Source of the DNA: Prescottella soli
GTDB lineage: Bacteria; Actinomycetota; Actinomycetes; Mycobacteriales; Mycobacteriaceae
Direction of reading: 5' to 3'
DNA length: 64,000 nt
Assembly: GCF_040024445.1 (NCBI RefSeq)
Contig: NZ_CP157276.1
Location: 3,224,001 to 3,288,000 of the forward strand
The number at the start of each line of letters is the position of its first letter. Within the stretch, counting starts at the first letter, position 1. Positions 1-8,124 of this stretch are shown one piece after another. The notes beneath the pieces are model-generated. The model saw only the letters and a list, made by a program, of their open reading frames with translations. It had not been told where the DNA came from and made no database searches. Position numbers and translations under genes: made by a program.

Positions 1-432
1 GTCGATCTTGACGTCGCGGGGATCCGGTGCGCCCGTGCCGGTTTCGACCAGAGACTTCAGGCTCATCAGGAAGAGCGCCCATTTGGTGCTGCAGTGGTGC
101 ATGAACTCCACGGGTTCCTTCCATCCCTCCTGTGCGAAGAGGACGATGGTGTAGTCGCCGTCGCGTCGGAGATCCCACACCGCCCGGGTGCCGATCCACT
201 CCGCCGGCCCTTCGATGAACTCCCACACCACTCGTTTCGCGGGCTGGAGCTCGATCACCTTCAGATCGATTCCGCCCTCTCCGAAGCGGAATCGGAGTGT
301 CCCTCCGATATTCGGGTCGCCGTCCGTATTGCTGGCCCACCAGCCGGCAAGCCCGTCGACCGTCGTCAACGCCGCGTAGACATCGTCGACAGAGGACGAC
401 TTGATCCCGACCCTGTGCAGAATGTCGACCAT
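1..432 (-). CDS. SRPBCC/AHSA1-like protein (3' end outside window)
   Basis: The frame opens at an ATG at 432 and is still open at base 1, so only the first 144 codons are seen. The protein starts MVDILHRVGIKS, continues with GLAGWWAS-T-G-P-IGG-LRFRFGEGG and later WEFIEGPAEWIGT. This is the Trp/Gly pattern of the START-like SRPBCC fold in the AHSA1 (Aha1 C-terminal) group. These small single-domain proteins bind hydrophobic ligands or act as accessory factors; the ligand here is unknown. It lies 19 bp after the ArsR gene in the same direction, so it is probably the third gene of an operon with the SRPBCC gene at 787-1254. ArsR plus AHSA1 pairs are common in actinobacteria. Confidence 0.8.
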   Translation of the reverse strand, partial: MVDILHRVGIKSSSVDDVYAALTTVDGLAGWWASNTDGDPNIGGTLRFRFGEGGIDLKVIELQPAKRVVWEFIEGPAEWIGTRAVWDLRRDGDYTIVLFAQEGWKEPVEFMHHCSTKWALFLMSLKSLVETGTGAPDPRDVKID

Positions 433-451
433 TTCGAGTTCCTCTCTCTTC

Positions 452-790
452 TCACTTCTGACTGTTGCGTTGGATTGCTTCTGCGATCCGCTTGATGCGC
501 TGGAGCCTGGCGTCCCACGTCGACCCCACCGAATTGAGCTGCGCTACGGCGCGGGCGAGTTGTGCGTCGTCGACCCGGTAGAGCCTCTCCCGGCCCACGG
601 GCGTCGCATGCACCAAGCCGACGCGGTCGAGAACGCCGAGGTGCTTCGCGACAGCTTGGCGGGTCACCGGTAGCTGCTCGCTGAGGGTGGTCGCCGTCCC
701 CTCGCCGTCGGCCAGCAGCAGGTCGAGCATTCGCCGCCGTGTCGGGTCCCCTATCGCGGACCAGAGGTCGTCGTCGACAACGGAGTTCAT
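452..790 (-). CDS. ArsR-family winged-helix transcriptional regulator
   Basis: 112 residues, the usual length for a one-domain ArsR repressor. The N-terminal helix holds LWSAIGDPTRRRMLDLL; the recognition region is TTLSEQLPVTRQAVAKHLGVLDRVGLV, followed by the wing GRERLYRV. No CxC metal-binding motif is seen, so this belongs to the non-metal ArsR group that typically accompanies AHSA1 proteins. Its ATG overlaps the stop of the upstream SRPBCC gene by 4 bases (ATGA), implying coupled translation. It probably controls its own operon through the GCAAC-N5-GTTGC palindromes at 1271-1285 and 1317-1331; this is inferred from position only. Confidence 0.92.
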   Translation of the reverse strand: MNSVVDDDLWSAIGDPTRRRMLDLLLADGEGTATTLSEQLPVTRQAVAKHLGVLDRVGLVHATPVGRERLYRVDDAQLARAVAQLNSVGSTWDARLQRIKRIAEAIQRNSQK

Positions 791-1254
791 CGGCTCGCGC
801 CCTGTCGGCCGGCGTACTCGACGAGTCGAGGTAGATACCGGTCCCACCCCTCGATGTGCGAGTGGTACTGCTCCTCGAGAACGGCGATCTCCCAACCCAT
901 CTCGCGGAACCCGGTTTCCGTCATCCGGACCGTCGTGCCCTCTCGCGAGGGGGCGAGCTCGAAGGTCACCAACAGGGAGTTGTCGGGGACCGCCGCCTCG
1001 TCGGTCAGGTGAGCCCAGCGGAAGGAGAACAACCGGGGTGGCTGAGCATCGACCACCGTGATCCGGGCGACGTGCCCGTCGGGCGAGGTTCTGTCGCCCC
1101 ACACGAGTTCGCCGACGGAGCCGGGGACCGGCTCCAGGTCGACGACCTCGTCGGGCCACCACTCCTTCAAGTGCTCGGGACTGCTGATGACTTCGTAAAC
1201 CACGTCGGGCGTGGCTTCGACGTACATCGAGCGCTCGATGCGTCCGTACTCCAC
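787..1254 (-). CDS. SRPBCC/AHSA1 domain protein, first gene of ArsR operon
   Basis: Chosen start is GTG at 1254, preceded by GAGGGA at a six-base gap. An ATG at 1287 in the same frame lies inside the operator palindrome and has no ribosome binding site. The 155-residue product has the AHSA1 signature: VYEVISSPEHLKEWWPDEV near the N-terminus, then PGSVGELVWG, and a C-terminal long helix with TVRMTETGFREMGWE and YLPRLVEYAG. It is a single-domain hydrophobic-pocket protein of unknown ligand. It is the promoter-proximal gene of the operon, overlaps arsR by 4 bases and is probably co-regulated with it. Confidence 0.88.
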   Translation of the reverse strand: MEYGRIERSMYVEATPDVVYEVISSPEHLKEWWPDEVVDLEPVPGSVGELVWGDRTSPDGHVARITVVDAQPPRLFSFRWAHLTDEAAVPDNSLLVTFELAPSREGTTVRMTETGFREMGWEIAVLEEQYHSHIEGWDRYLPRLVEYAGRQGASR

Positions 1255-1270
1255 GTCGTCTCCCTCTTTC

Positions 1271-1331
1271 GCAACCTTTGGTTGCACGTAAGGCTATCCG
1301 ACCCGAGGCTGCATGCGCAACCAAATGTTGC
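1271..1331 (-). promoter_or_regulatory. Promoter with two palindromic operators for the ArsR operon
   Basis: Two copies of the same inverted repeat, GCAAC-N5-GTTGC, lie at 1271-1285 and 1317-1331. Read on the minus strand, a possible -35 (TTGCGC, complement of 1315-1320) and -10 (TAGCCT, complement of 1291-1296) are separated by 18 bp. One operator then covers the -35 and the other lies around the transcription start, just before the ribosome binding site. This arrangement fits autorepression by the ArsR protein at 452-790. The regulator assignment is inference; the repeats are directly visible. Confidence 0.7.
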
Positions 1332-1342
1332 GCTTTTTCGCG

Positions 1343-1471
1343 GCGGGTGGACCGCCGCGCGGGCCACCCGCGATTCGCAGTTCCCGTGCAGAACGGTGCG
1401 ATCCCGGGCAATGTGGACACCACGCGCAGCGCCGCGCTGCCCTGTGAAGGCCCGTCCGCAGTGAGCGGACG
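1343..1471. other. Leader region with two GC-rich hairpins upstream of the ABC operon
   Basis: The stretch 1332-1514 has no gene. It holds an 8-bp stem (1343-1350 pairing with 1364-1371) and a 7-bp stem with a five-base loop (CGTCCGC at 1453-1459, GCGGACG at 1465-1471). The second lies 43 bp before the proposed TTG start of the permease gene. They may be part of the 5' leader of the transporter operon. No known riboswitch consensus could be recognised, and no run of T follows that would make either a clear terminator. Confidence 0.35.
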
Positions 1472-1514
1472 CCCTGTTTGCTGGGGTCTTTCGCGGCTGA
1501 AGGGAGGGGCTGGA

Positions 1515-2171
1515 TTGGATTTCCAGACCTTGTGGGATTTCGTGTCCGAGCGGCGGCAACAGCTGCTCACCGACTCGTATCTCCATGTCAGTGCCGTCGT
1601 GCAGTCGGTGATCATCGCCGGCGTCATCGCGGTCCTGATCGGAATCGCGGTGTACCGCAGCCCCATCGGATCGGCCGTCGCGACGGGTCTCGCGAGCACG
1701 ATCCTGACGTTGCCGTCGTTCGCGCTGTTGGGCCTTCTCATCCCGATTCTCGGTCTGGGTGTGCCGCCCACGGTGACGGCGCTGGTGCTGTACGCGCTGC
1801 TGCCGATCATCCGGAACACGATCATCGGCCTGGCCTCGGTCGATCCGGCGATCACCGACGCCGCGAAAGGCGTCGGCATGGGTCGGCTGCACGTGCTGGG
1901 TCGGATCGAGCTGCCGCTGGCCTGGCCGTCGATCCTGGCCGGCATCCGGGTGAGCACCCAGATGCTCATGGGCATCCTCGCGATCGCCGCGTACGCGAAG
2001 GGGCCCGGCCTGGGGAACCTGATCTTCTCCGGGCTCTCCCGCGTGGGCAGCCCGACGGCGGTGCCGCAGGCGCTCACCGGCACCGTTCTCATCGTCATCC
2101 TGGCGCTCGTCCTCGACGGACTGCTGGTCCTCGTCGGGCGCCTCACCACTTCGAGGGGGATCCGTGACTGA
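1515..2171 (+). CDS. Osmoprotectant ABC transporter permease (OpuBB/ProW type)
   Basis: The start is TTG at 1515 behind AGGGAGGGG with a five-base gap; it gives 218 residues, the family's usual size. In-frame sequence further upstream looks non-coding. The protein has about five to six membrane segments. It carries the permease EAA-like loop as DAAKGVGMGRLHVLGRIELPLAWPSILAGIR, the contact site for the ATPase. It imports quaternary ammonium compounds (glycine betaine, choline or carnitine) across the inner membrane with the genes that follow. It overlaps the ATPase gene by 8 bases. The exact substrate cannot be read from the sequence. Confidence 0.9.
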   Translation: MDFQTLWDFVSERRQQLLTDSYLHVSAVVQSVIIAGVIAVLIGIAVYRSPIGSAVATGLASTILTLPSFALLGLLIPILGLGVPPTVTALVLYALLPIIRNTIIGLASVDPAITDAAKGVGMGRLHVLGRIELPLAWPSILAGIRVSTQMLMGILAIAAYAKGPGLGNLIFSGLSRVGSPTAVPQALTGTVLIVILALVLDGLLVLVGRLTTSRGIRD

Positions 2172-3378
2172 CCTGCTACCCGCCGAACACCGCACCGGCA
2201 AGGGCGTCGAGATCGTGCTCGACGACGTCGTCAAGCAGTACCCCGGTCAGGCCGACGCCGCCGTCGACGGCGTGTCGATGACCATTCCCGCAGGTGAGAC
2301 GGTCGTGTTCGTCGGGCCGTCCGGCTGTGGCAAGACCACGACGATGCGCATGATCAACCGTCTCATCGAGCCGACGTCGGGGAAGATCACGATCGGCGGG
2401 CGCGACACCCACTCGATCGACCCAGACCGGCTGCGCCGCGGCATCGGCTACTCGATCCAGCAGGCCGGTCTCTTCCCGCATCTCACGGTCGCCAAGAACG
2501 TTGCGACGGTGCCGGGTCTGGTCGGGTGGGACAGGAAGCGGACCTCCGCGCGGGTCGACGAGATGCTCGACCTCGTCGGCCTGGACCCCGACACCTACCG
2601 CGGCCGCTACCCGCGTCAGTTGTCGGGTGGTCAGCAGCAGCGCGTCGGAGTCGCCCGGGCCTTGGCCGCGGATCCGCCGGTGCTGCTCATGGACGAGCCG
2701 TTCGGCGCGGTCGATCCCATCACCCGCGGTCTGCTGCAGGACGAGCTGATGCGGCTGCAATCCGAGCTCGGCAAGACGATCGTGTTCGTCACCCACGACT
2801 TCAACGAGGCGGTCAAGCTCGGCGATCGGATCGCGGTGCTGGGCAGTCAGTCCCACATCATGCAGTACGACACTCCGGAGGCGATCCTCGCGAATCCCGC
2901 CAACGACATGGTCGCCGGCTTCATCGGCGCCGACGCCTCGCTCAAGCAGCTCACGCTCGCCCGGGTGAGTGACATCGAGTTGGCGCAGTGCCCCACCGCG
3001 TATCAGGACGGTTCGGTCGCCGACCTGCGCCGCGAGCTCGCGGCGCAGGAGGCGCACTGGGGCCTGATCCTGGATCGGCGCGACTGCCCGCTGCGCTGGG
3101 TCGCACCCGAGCACCTGGCGTCGGCGGGATCGCTCGAGGACGTCGGCGATCCGGTCGGAGAGAACGTCTCGGTGACGTCGACGCTGCAGGACGCGCTCGA
3201 GGCGCTTCTCATGCAGGCCAGTGCGTCGGCGGCCGTGACCGGTCGTCGCGGCGAGTACGTCGGAATCGTCACGATCGACACGCTCGTCCACACGCTGCAG
3301 GAGGTCCGCGAGGAGCACGCCGACGATCACGCCGCCGCGGCCACGTCGGACGACGTCACCGAGGAATCGTCGAAATGA
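2164..3378 (+). CDS. Osmoprotectant ABC transporter ATP-binding protein with C-terminal CBS region
   Basis: 404 residues from a GTG start. The ATPase half has Walker A GPSGCGKTT (residues 51-59), a Q-loop in YSIQQAGLFPHL, signature LSGGQQQRVGVARAL, Walker B VLLMDEPFGAVDP and the switch His in VFVTHD. Residues after about 260 form the CBS-type tail found in OpuA/OpuC/ProV ATPases, which sense ionic strength or nucleotides. It energises uptake through the two permeases on either side. Its stop overlaps the next start (ATGA), so the operon is translationally coupled. The osmoprotectant role is family knowledge plus operon context. Confidence 0.93.
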   Translation: MTDLLPAEHRTGKGVEIVLDDVVKQYPGQADAAVDGVSMTIPAGETVVFVGPSGCGKTTTMRMINRLIEPTSGKITIGGRDTHSIDPDRLRRGIGYSIQQAGLFPHLTVAKNVATVPGLVGWDRKRTSARVDEMLDLVGLDPDTYRGRYPRQLSGGQQQRVGVARALAADPPVLLMDEPFGAVDPITRGLLQDELMRLQSELGKTIVFVTHDFNEAVKLGDRIAVLGSQSHIMQYDTPEAILANPANDMVAGFIGADASLKQLTLARVSDIELAQCPTAYQDGSVADLRRELAAQEAHWGLILDRRDCPLRWVAPEHLASAGSLEDVGDPVGENVSVTSTLQDALEALLMQASASAAVTGRRGEYVGIVTIDTLVHTLQEVREEHADDHAAAATSDDVTEESSK

Positions 3379-4136
3379 CGACTCCGACAGCGCAGCAGGC
3401 GGAAAGACGGGCGGAACACCTGCGGCTGCTCGTGCAGCCCGTGCTGGTGCTCCTGCTGGTCGGCGGTGTGCTGGGCTGGGCGTTCACCCGGGAGCTGACC
3501 GCGACCCAGAAGGCGAGCATCAACGTCGGCAACATCGCGACGCTGACGTGGCAGCACGTGCTCATCACGGTCGTCGTGGTCCTCATCGTGTTGGTGCTCG
3601 CCGTGCCGCTCGGCACGTTGTTGACCCGTCCCGGATTCACCTTTCTGGCACCGATTTTCGTCGGCATCGCGAATGTCGGCGCCGCGGCGCCGGCGATCGG
3701 CCTGCTGGTGCTGTTCTACCTCGCGACGCGGACGACGGGATTCTGGATCGGCGTGCTGCCCATCGCGTTCTACTCGCTGTTGCCGGTGCTGCGGAACACG
3801 ATCCTGGGCTACCAGGAGGTCGATCCCACGCTCGTCGACGCCGGTCGCGGACAGGGGATGTCGGCGCTGACGGTCCTGCGCCGGGTGGAGTTCCCGCTCG
3901 CCGTTCCGTACATCCTGGCGGGACTGCGTACCTCGCTCGTCCTCGCCGTCGGCACGGCGACGCTCTGCTTCCTGGTGAGTGCGGGCGGGCTCGGCATCCT
4001 CATCGACACCGGATACAAGCTGCGCGACAACGTGACCCTCGTCGTCGGCGCGGTCCTGGCCGTCGCGCTGGCACTGCTGGTCGACTGGGTGGGGGCGCTC
4101 GCGGAGACCTTCCTCGGTCCGAAGGGGCTGCGCTGA
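3375..4136 (+). CDS. Osmoprotectant ABC transporter permease, second subunit
   Basis: 253 residues starting at an ATG that overlaps the ATPase stop by 4 bases. About six membrane segments are visible (for example residues 20-38 and 60-80). The ATPase-contact loop is DAGRGQGMSALTVLRRVEFPLAVPYILAGLR, matching the EAA motif of its partner at 1515. Two different permease genes flanking one ATPase and followed by a binding protein is the standard OpuB/OpuC gene order. The stop is one base before the binding-protein ATG. Confidence 0.92.
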   Translation: MTTPTAQQAERRAEHLRLLVQPVLVLLLVGGVLGWAFTRELTATQKASINVGNIATLTWQHVLITVVVVLIVLVLAVPLGTLLTRPGFTFLAPIFVGIANVGAAAPAIGLLVLFYLATRTTGFWIGVLPIAFYSLLPVLRNTILGYQEVDPTLVDAGRGQGMSALTVLRRVEFPLAVPYILAGLRTSLVLAVGTATLCFLVSAGGLGILIDTGYKLRDNVTLVVGAVLAVALALLVDWVGALAETFLGPKGLR

Positions 4137-4137
4137 C

Positions 4138-5124
4138 ATGAACGTGAAACGACACGTGCTCGCGGGTGGTGTGCTCGCCCTCGCCGCGACTCTGCTGGTC
4201 GGGTGCGGCCTCGAATCCGGTGGTGCGGTCCCGCTGAAGGTGGGGCCCGGCAGCATCCAACCGGTGTCCGAGCTCGAGGGGGTCCGGATCACCGTCGGTT
4301 CCAAGGACTTCACCGAGCAGGTCATCCTCGGCTACATCATCGAGTTCGCCCTGTCCGCCGCCGGCGCCGACGTCCGGGACCTCACCAACATCCAGGGCTC
4401 CAACAGCACTCGCGACGCACAGTTGAACGGGCAGATCGACGTGAGCTACGAGTACACCGGGACGGGCTGGATCAACTACCTCGGTCACGAGCACCCGATC
4501 CCCGATTCGCATGCCCAGTTCGAGGCGGTCCGCGACGAGGATCTCGAACGCAACGGCATGGTGTGGACCGAGCCGGCGCCGATGAACAACACGTACGCGC
4601 TGGCCACCAGCCAGAAGACCGCCGCCGAGACCGGGGTGCGCACGCTCTCGGACTACGCTGCGCTGGTGGAGCGGGATCCGGGTGCGGCGGTGACGTGCGT
4701 CGAGACCGAGTTCAACGTCCGGCAGGACGGATTCCCCGGCATGGCCGCGGCCTACGGGTTCGACCCTGCACGCGTCGAACGCCGAATCCTGCAGACCGGC
4801 ATCATCTATCAGGCCACGGCCGACGGCAGCCAGTGCAAGTTCGGTGAGGTGTTCACGACCGACGGTCGGATCGCGGCGCTGGACCTGGTGGTGCTCGAGG
4901 ACGACCGCCAGTTCTTCCCGAAGTACAACCCGGCCCTGACGATGCGTGAGGACTTCGCGAAGGACCACCCGCAGGTCGCCCAGGTCATGGCGCCGATCTC
5001 GGCGATCCTGACGAACGAGGCGATCACCGAACTGAACCGCCAGGTGGATGTCGAGGGCAAGGACCCCGCGGCGGTGGCGCGGCAATGGCTGGTCGAGCAG
5101 GGGTTCGTCACGGCCGAGACGTGA
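4138..5124 (+). CDS. Glycine betaine/choline-type substrate-binding lipoprotein
   Basis: 328 residues. The N-terminus is a lipoprotein signal ending in LLVGC, so Cys23 is the expected lipidation site. The mature part begins VRITVGSKDFTEQVILGYI, the hallmark of the OpuAC/ProX-type binding domain. It continues with SNSTRDAQLNGQIDVSYEYTGTGW and a C-terminal TNEAITELNRQVDVEGKDPAAVARQWL. It captures the quaternary amine outside the membrane and delivers it to the permeases. It is the last gene of the 1515-5124 operon; the next gene is convergent. Confidence 0.93.
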   Translation: MNVKRHVLAGGVLALAATLLVGCGLESGGAVPLKVGPGSIQPVSELEGVRITVGSKDFTEQVILGYIIEFALSAAGADVRDLTNIQGSNSTRDAQLNGQIDVSYEYTGTGWINYLGHEHPIPDSHAQFEAVRDEDLERNGMVWTEPAPMNNTYALATSQKTAAETGVRTLSDYAALVERDPGAAVTCVETEFNVRQDGFPGMAAAYGFDPARVERRILQTGIIYQATADGSQCKFGEVFTTDGRIAALDLVVLEDDRQFFPKYNPALTMREDFAKDHPQVAQVMAPISAILTNEAITELNRQVDVEGKDPAAVARQWLVEQGFVTAET

Positions 5125-5140
5125 GACCCGCGCGCTTCCC

Positions 5141-5995
5141 TCAGCGTCCGGCGGCGACGCCGTCTCGCACCCGGGGGAAGACCTCCTGCGCGAGGTAGGT
5201 CAGTGACTCCTCGGTGGGGTGCCCGCCGAGGATGAAGGTGTCGATGCCGTGGTCGAGCGCGAGGGAGGACAGGCGCCGCGGGAGATCCTCGAGGGGGATG
5301 TCGCCGCCGACGTTGAGGACCCGGCGGATGCTCGCCGGGTCCCGGCCCGCCGCAGTGGCGGCGTCGTCGATAGTCGCGCTCGCCGTGGCGATTCCGGCGT
5401 CGTCGATGTAGCCGAGCGTGGGCAGCCAGCCGTCGCCGATCTCGCCGACCAATCGGAGCATGCGGGGTTTGTAGCCGCCGATCCAGACACCGATCGGATG
5501 GGCGGGAACGGGCCCCGGGTGCACCCCGTCCACGGAGTAGAAGTCGCCGTCGAACCGGATCGACCGCTCGCCACTCCACATCAGCCGGATCACCGAGACG
5601 GCTTCCCGCAGCGCCCGCACGGACTCGCCGGCGGAGCGGCGCGGACCGCCCATCGCGGCGATCCCGTCCCAGAACGCACCGGTGCCCAGGCCCAGTTCGA
5701 CCCGGCCGTCGGAGATCAGATCGAGGCTGGCCGCCGCCTTCGCGAGCACCGCCGGCGGGCGCAGGGGCAGGTTCGCGACATCGGGGAACACGGACAGTTG
5801 CTCGGTGCGGGCGGCGATCGCGGACAGCAGCGTCCAGGCGTCGAGGAATTCCCGCTGGTAGGGGTGGTCCTGGACGCCGACGAGGTCGAAGCCGGCGCGG
5901 TCGAGGACGGCGGCGGTGTCGAGCGCGGCCCGGGGCATGTGCGCGTCCGGGATCAGGAACCAGCCGAAGCGGATCTCGTTGCCGTAGTCGGGCAT
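5141..5995 (-). CDS. LLM-class (luciferase-like, probably F420-dependent) oxidoreductase
   Basis: 284 residues with the luciferase-like TIM-barrel pattern: RFGWFLIPDA at the N-terminus, DLVGVQDHPY, LPLRPPAVLAKAAASLDLISDGRVELGLGTG and PIGVWIGGYKPRMLRLVGEIGDGWLP. The ASLDLISDGRxELGLGxG block is typical of actinobacterial LLM proteins, many of which use coenzyme F420. The substrate is unknown. It is a single gene, convergent with the transporter operon and separated from it by 16 bp. Confidence 0.88.
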   Translation of the reverse strand: MPDYGNEIRFGWFLIPDAHMPRAALDTAAVLDRAGFDLVGVQDHPYQREFLDAWTLLSAIAARTEQLSVFPDVANLPLRPPAVLAKAAASLDLISDGRVELGLGTGAFWDGIAAMGGPRRSAGESVRALREAVSVIRLMWSGERSIRFDGDFYSVDGVHPGPVPAHPIGVWIGGYKPRMLRLVGEIGDGWLPTLGYIDDAGIATASATIDDAATAAGRDPASIRRVLNVGGDIPLEDLPRRLSSLALDHGIDTFILGGHPTEESLTYLAQEVFPRVRDGVAAGR

Positions 5996-6200
5996 TGCGG
6001 ACTCCTTCGCGGTGTCGGAGGCCCCTCTCCCAACCTTAGCCTCGATCTTTCGTGAGTCACGCGTGCTGGCCTGAGCGGTTTCGGATTGGGTGTTTCTGCT
6101 TCGGGACAGGAGAAGGTGCCCGATGCGGTCGGGTGGCGTCGGGGTCCACGGCTCCGATGGTCGGTGGTCCTTTCGTCTCGACTGGGCGGGTTTTCGCTGT

Positions 6201-7594
6201 TCAGGTCACCGAGGTCGGTTTCGTCAGGCGTGTGATCGCGGTGACCAGTAAGTCGACGTGGGGTGCGTTCGAGGAGAGCCGTAGGTGAATTCGGTGGGCA
6301 TGCCGGGCGAGTCGGCCGGCGATGTGGAACAGGCGGAGCCGTAGGCGTTTGGGTTCCCACCGCCTGGCGTCTTCGGTGTCGAAGGCGAGCATCTGTGTCC
6401 ACGCGGTCAGCTCGCAGGCCAACTGCACGATCTCGAGCCAGATCCTGTTCTGGTCGAACCCGCGGAGTGGAAGGTTCTGCAGACCGGTGTCTTTCGCCGT
6501 CCGGATCCGGTCCTCGCAGCGAGCCCGCCGGCGATGCCGTAGTTCGAGATCCGGCAGTTGGCCGCGGCGGGTGTTCGTGACGAACGCTGTCAACCGCAGT
6601 CCGTCGGAATCGGTGAACCTCAGTTGCGCACCGGGATGCGGTCGTTCCTTGCGGACGATCACGCGCATCCCGTCCGGCCAGCCCGACAGGTCGAGTAGCC
6701 CGGTGAGTTCGGCGACCACGCCCCTTCGCGAACGCGCCCGTCGGCGTCGTAGGCGGGCGTCCACGCGTCGTTCGGGATCATCTCGACCGCCGCGGTCATC
6801 GTGTCGGTAAGCCCGAACCCGATCGAGTACGACAGCTTCCGTTTGGTCAGGTAGTCGACGAACTGGCGGGTGCCACCGGCGCCATCGGTGCGGATCAACA
6901 CCTTTCGCCCGACCCGGTAGCCCGGGTCGAAGGGCAGTTGCGCCAGCGCCTTCTTGACGACGGCGATGTGGTCGGCGGCGGTGTTCGAGCCGGCGTTTCC
7001 GGGCCGCAGCAACATCGCCACCGGCTCGCCTGTGCCGTCCGGGCCGTGGTCGACGAACGCGCACAAGGGGTGGAATCCGAATCCACGCTTGAATGTTGGT
7101 GCGGCTTGTTCCTTTTCGGAGTGGGCCGTCACCAGGGTGGCGTCGAGATCGACGATCATCGGATGTCGTTCGTCGATGTCGTGATCGGGAGTCCGGTCTC
7201 CGGCTGTGACCCATGCGCCGCGTCGTGCCTCGGCGCGGGCACCCTCGATCGCGGTGAGGGCGGCGCCGGGGTCTGCAGCGAGAGCGGTGACCAGCCTCGA
7301 CACCGTCGGATCGGAGGCGACCGGACCGAACACCTCCGGGTGCGCCCGCAACTGCGCGATGTCGGCCAGGCAGTCGCCGCCGAGCGCGAGCGTGACCGCG
7401 AGATCCAACACGATTTTGCCCGGATCGTGGCGGGACAAGGGCTTCCGCCATGGAGACAACGCGGTCGACAACGCGCTGATCAGCCGGGTTTTCTCGGCGG
7501 TCCGCAGCAGCAACACCGCTCCGGCGTGCGCGACCACGCCCGATCCGGCTGCGTCTGCGACCAACGACGGGTAACAGGACGTAGACTTGCCCAC
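6201..7594 (-). pseudogene. IS1380-family transposase, broken by one frameshift
   Basis: Two overlapping minus-strand frames make up one transposase. The N-terminal 300 residues (7594 down to about 6722) hold LDLAVTLALGGDCLADIAQLR, DPTVSRLV, IVDLDATLVTAHSEKEQAAPTFKRGFGFHP and IRTDGAGGT, with the DDE-type aspartates. The frame then changes at a G-run near 6720-6726. VAELTGLLDLSGWPDGMRVIVRKERPHPGAQLRF to NRIWLEIVQLACELTAW and the C-terminus follow in the other frame. Losing one G in GTGG(G)TCGCC explains the shift. The GTG start gives VGKSTSCYPS. The copy is therefore inactive unless the shift is a sequencing error or is read by programmed slippage. Confidence 0.88.
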
Positions 7595-7595
7595 C

Positions 7596-7668
7596 AGAAA
7601 GGTGCTCCTCGAACTCGCACGAACATGACCCTCAGCAAGTCATATTCTTGCAGTTCAGAGCACCTTTC
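7596..7668 (-). repeat. 73-bp interrupted inverted repeat over the transposase ribosome binding site
   Basis: AGAAAGGTGCTC at 7596-7607 is a perfect inverted copy of 7657-7668. Inside it are GAACT/AGTTC (7611-7615 and 7651-7655) and ATGAC/GTCAT pairs, so the whole 73 bp can fold into a long imperfect hairpin. On the minus strand the outer arm contains part of the AGGAGC that precedes the transposase GTG at 7594. Transcripts entering from outside would thus hide the ribosome binding site, a known way insertion sequences limit expression. It may also be the right end of the element. A weak partner, AGAAGGTGCCC at 6111-6121, exists at the other side. Confidence 0.6.
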
Positions 7669-7706
7669 TTCATGAACGACATAACGGACCTTGCGAACTA
7701 CCGTGA

Positions 7707-7913
7707 AAGCCCGAGGCTAAGAGCATCGCTCGCTATCGGCGCGAGATCCTCAACGCAATCGAATACGACCTGTCCAATGCCCGCGTCGGGGCTAACAACA
7801 CCCACCTGCGGTCACTGACGAAGCGATCCTACGGATTTCACAGCCCAGAGGCCTTGATTGCGATGGCGACACTGACACGAGGAGGGGCGTGCCCAGCTTT
7901 GCCACAACGTTAA
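7707..7913 (+). pseudogene. C-terminal remnant of an ISL3-family transposase
   Basis: A frame open from 7707 to a TAA at 7911-7913 encodes about 68 residues without a start codon. It includes ARYRREILNAIEYDLSNAR, then NNTHLRSLTKRSYGFHSPEALIAMATLTRGG, ending CPALPQR. The SNARVxAxNTHLRxLTxRxYGxHSPEALIAMAxLTRGG pattern is the conserved C-terminus of ISL3 transposases. Everything upstream is missing, apparently cut off by the IS1380-type element, whose end lies about 40 bp away. It marks an older insertion in the same spot. Confidence 0.75.
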
Positions 7914-8124
7914 TCGCCCACCAAAGGGTCAGGACGGCCACACCTGTTCGAATCAGTGATGGCCTCGTGCTGCCCCGGCTGGAGGGAAGCCAGGCCGGGG
8001 CGCACAACCTTTACCGCCGTTGACGTCTGTCTTCGATGGTTCAGGTATGGAGGAACAGTTTCGTACCGGAATGTGCGCAGGTTCGTTCAGGTCGCTGCGC
8101 GAGGTATCGACCGATCTCAGGCGG

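Noticed and set aside
1332-1514. A possible osmolyte or nucleotide riboswitch in the leader of the ABC operon
   Set aside because: Two hairpins are visible but no conserved riboswitch core could be recognised.
452-2149. A 565-codon minus-strand open frame across the ArsR gene, SRPBCC gene and first permease
   Set aside because: Only its last 112 codons (ArsR) are real; the rest is antisense to the permease, rich in Arg and Pro, and has no motif.
6111-7668. Terminal inverted repeats for the IS1380-type element (AGAAGGTGCCC at 6111-6121 against the arm at 7657-7668)
   Set aside because: Only a gapped match of about nine bases; no target duplication seen, so ends are not annotated as a mobile element.
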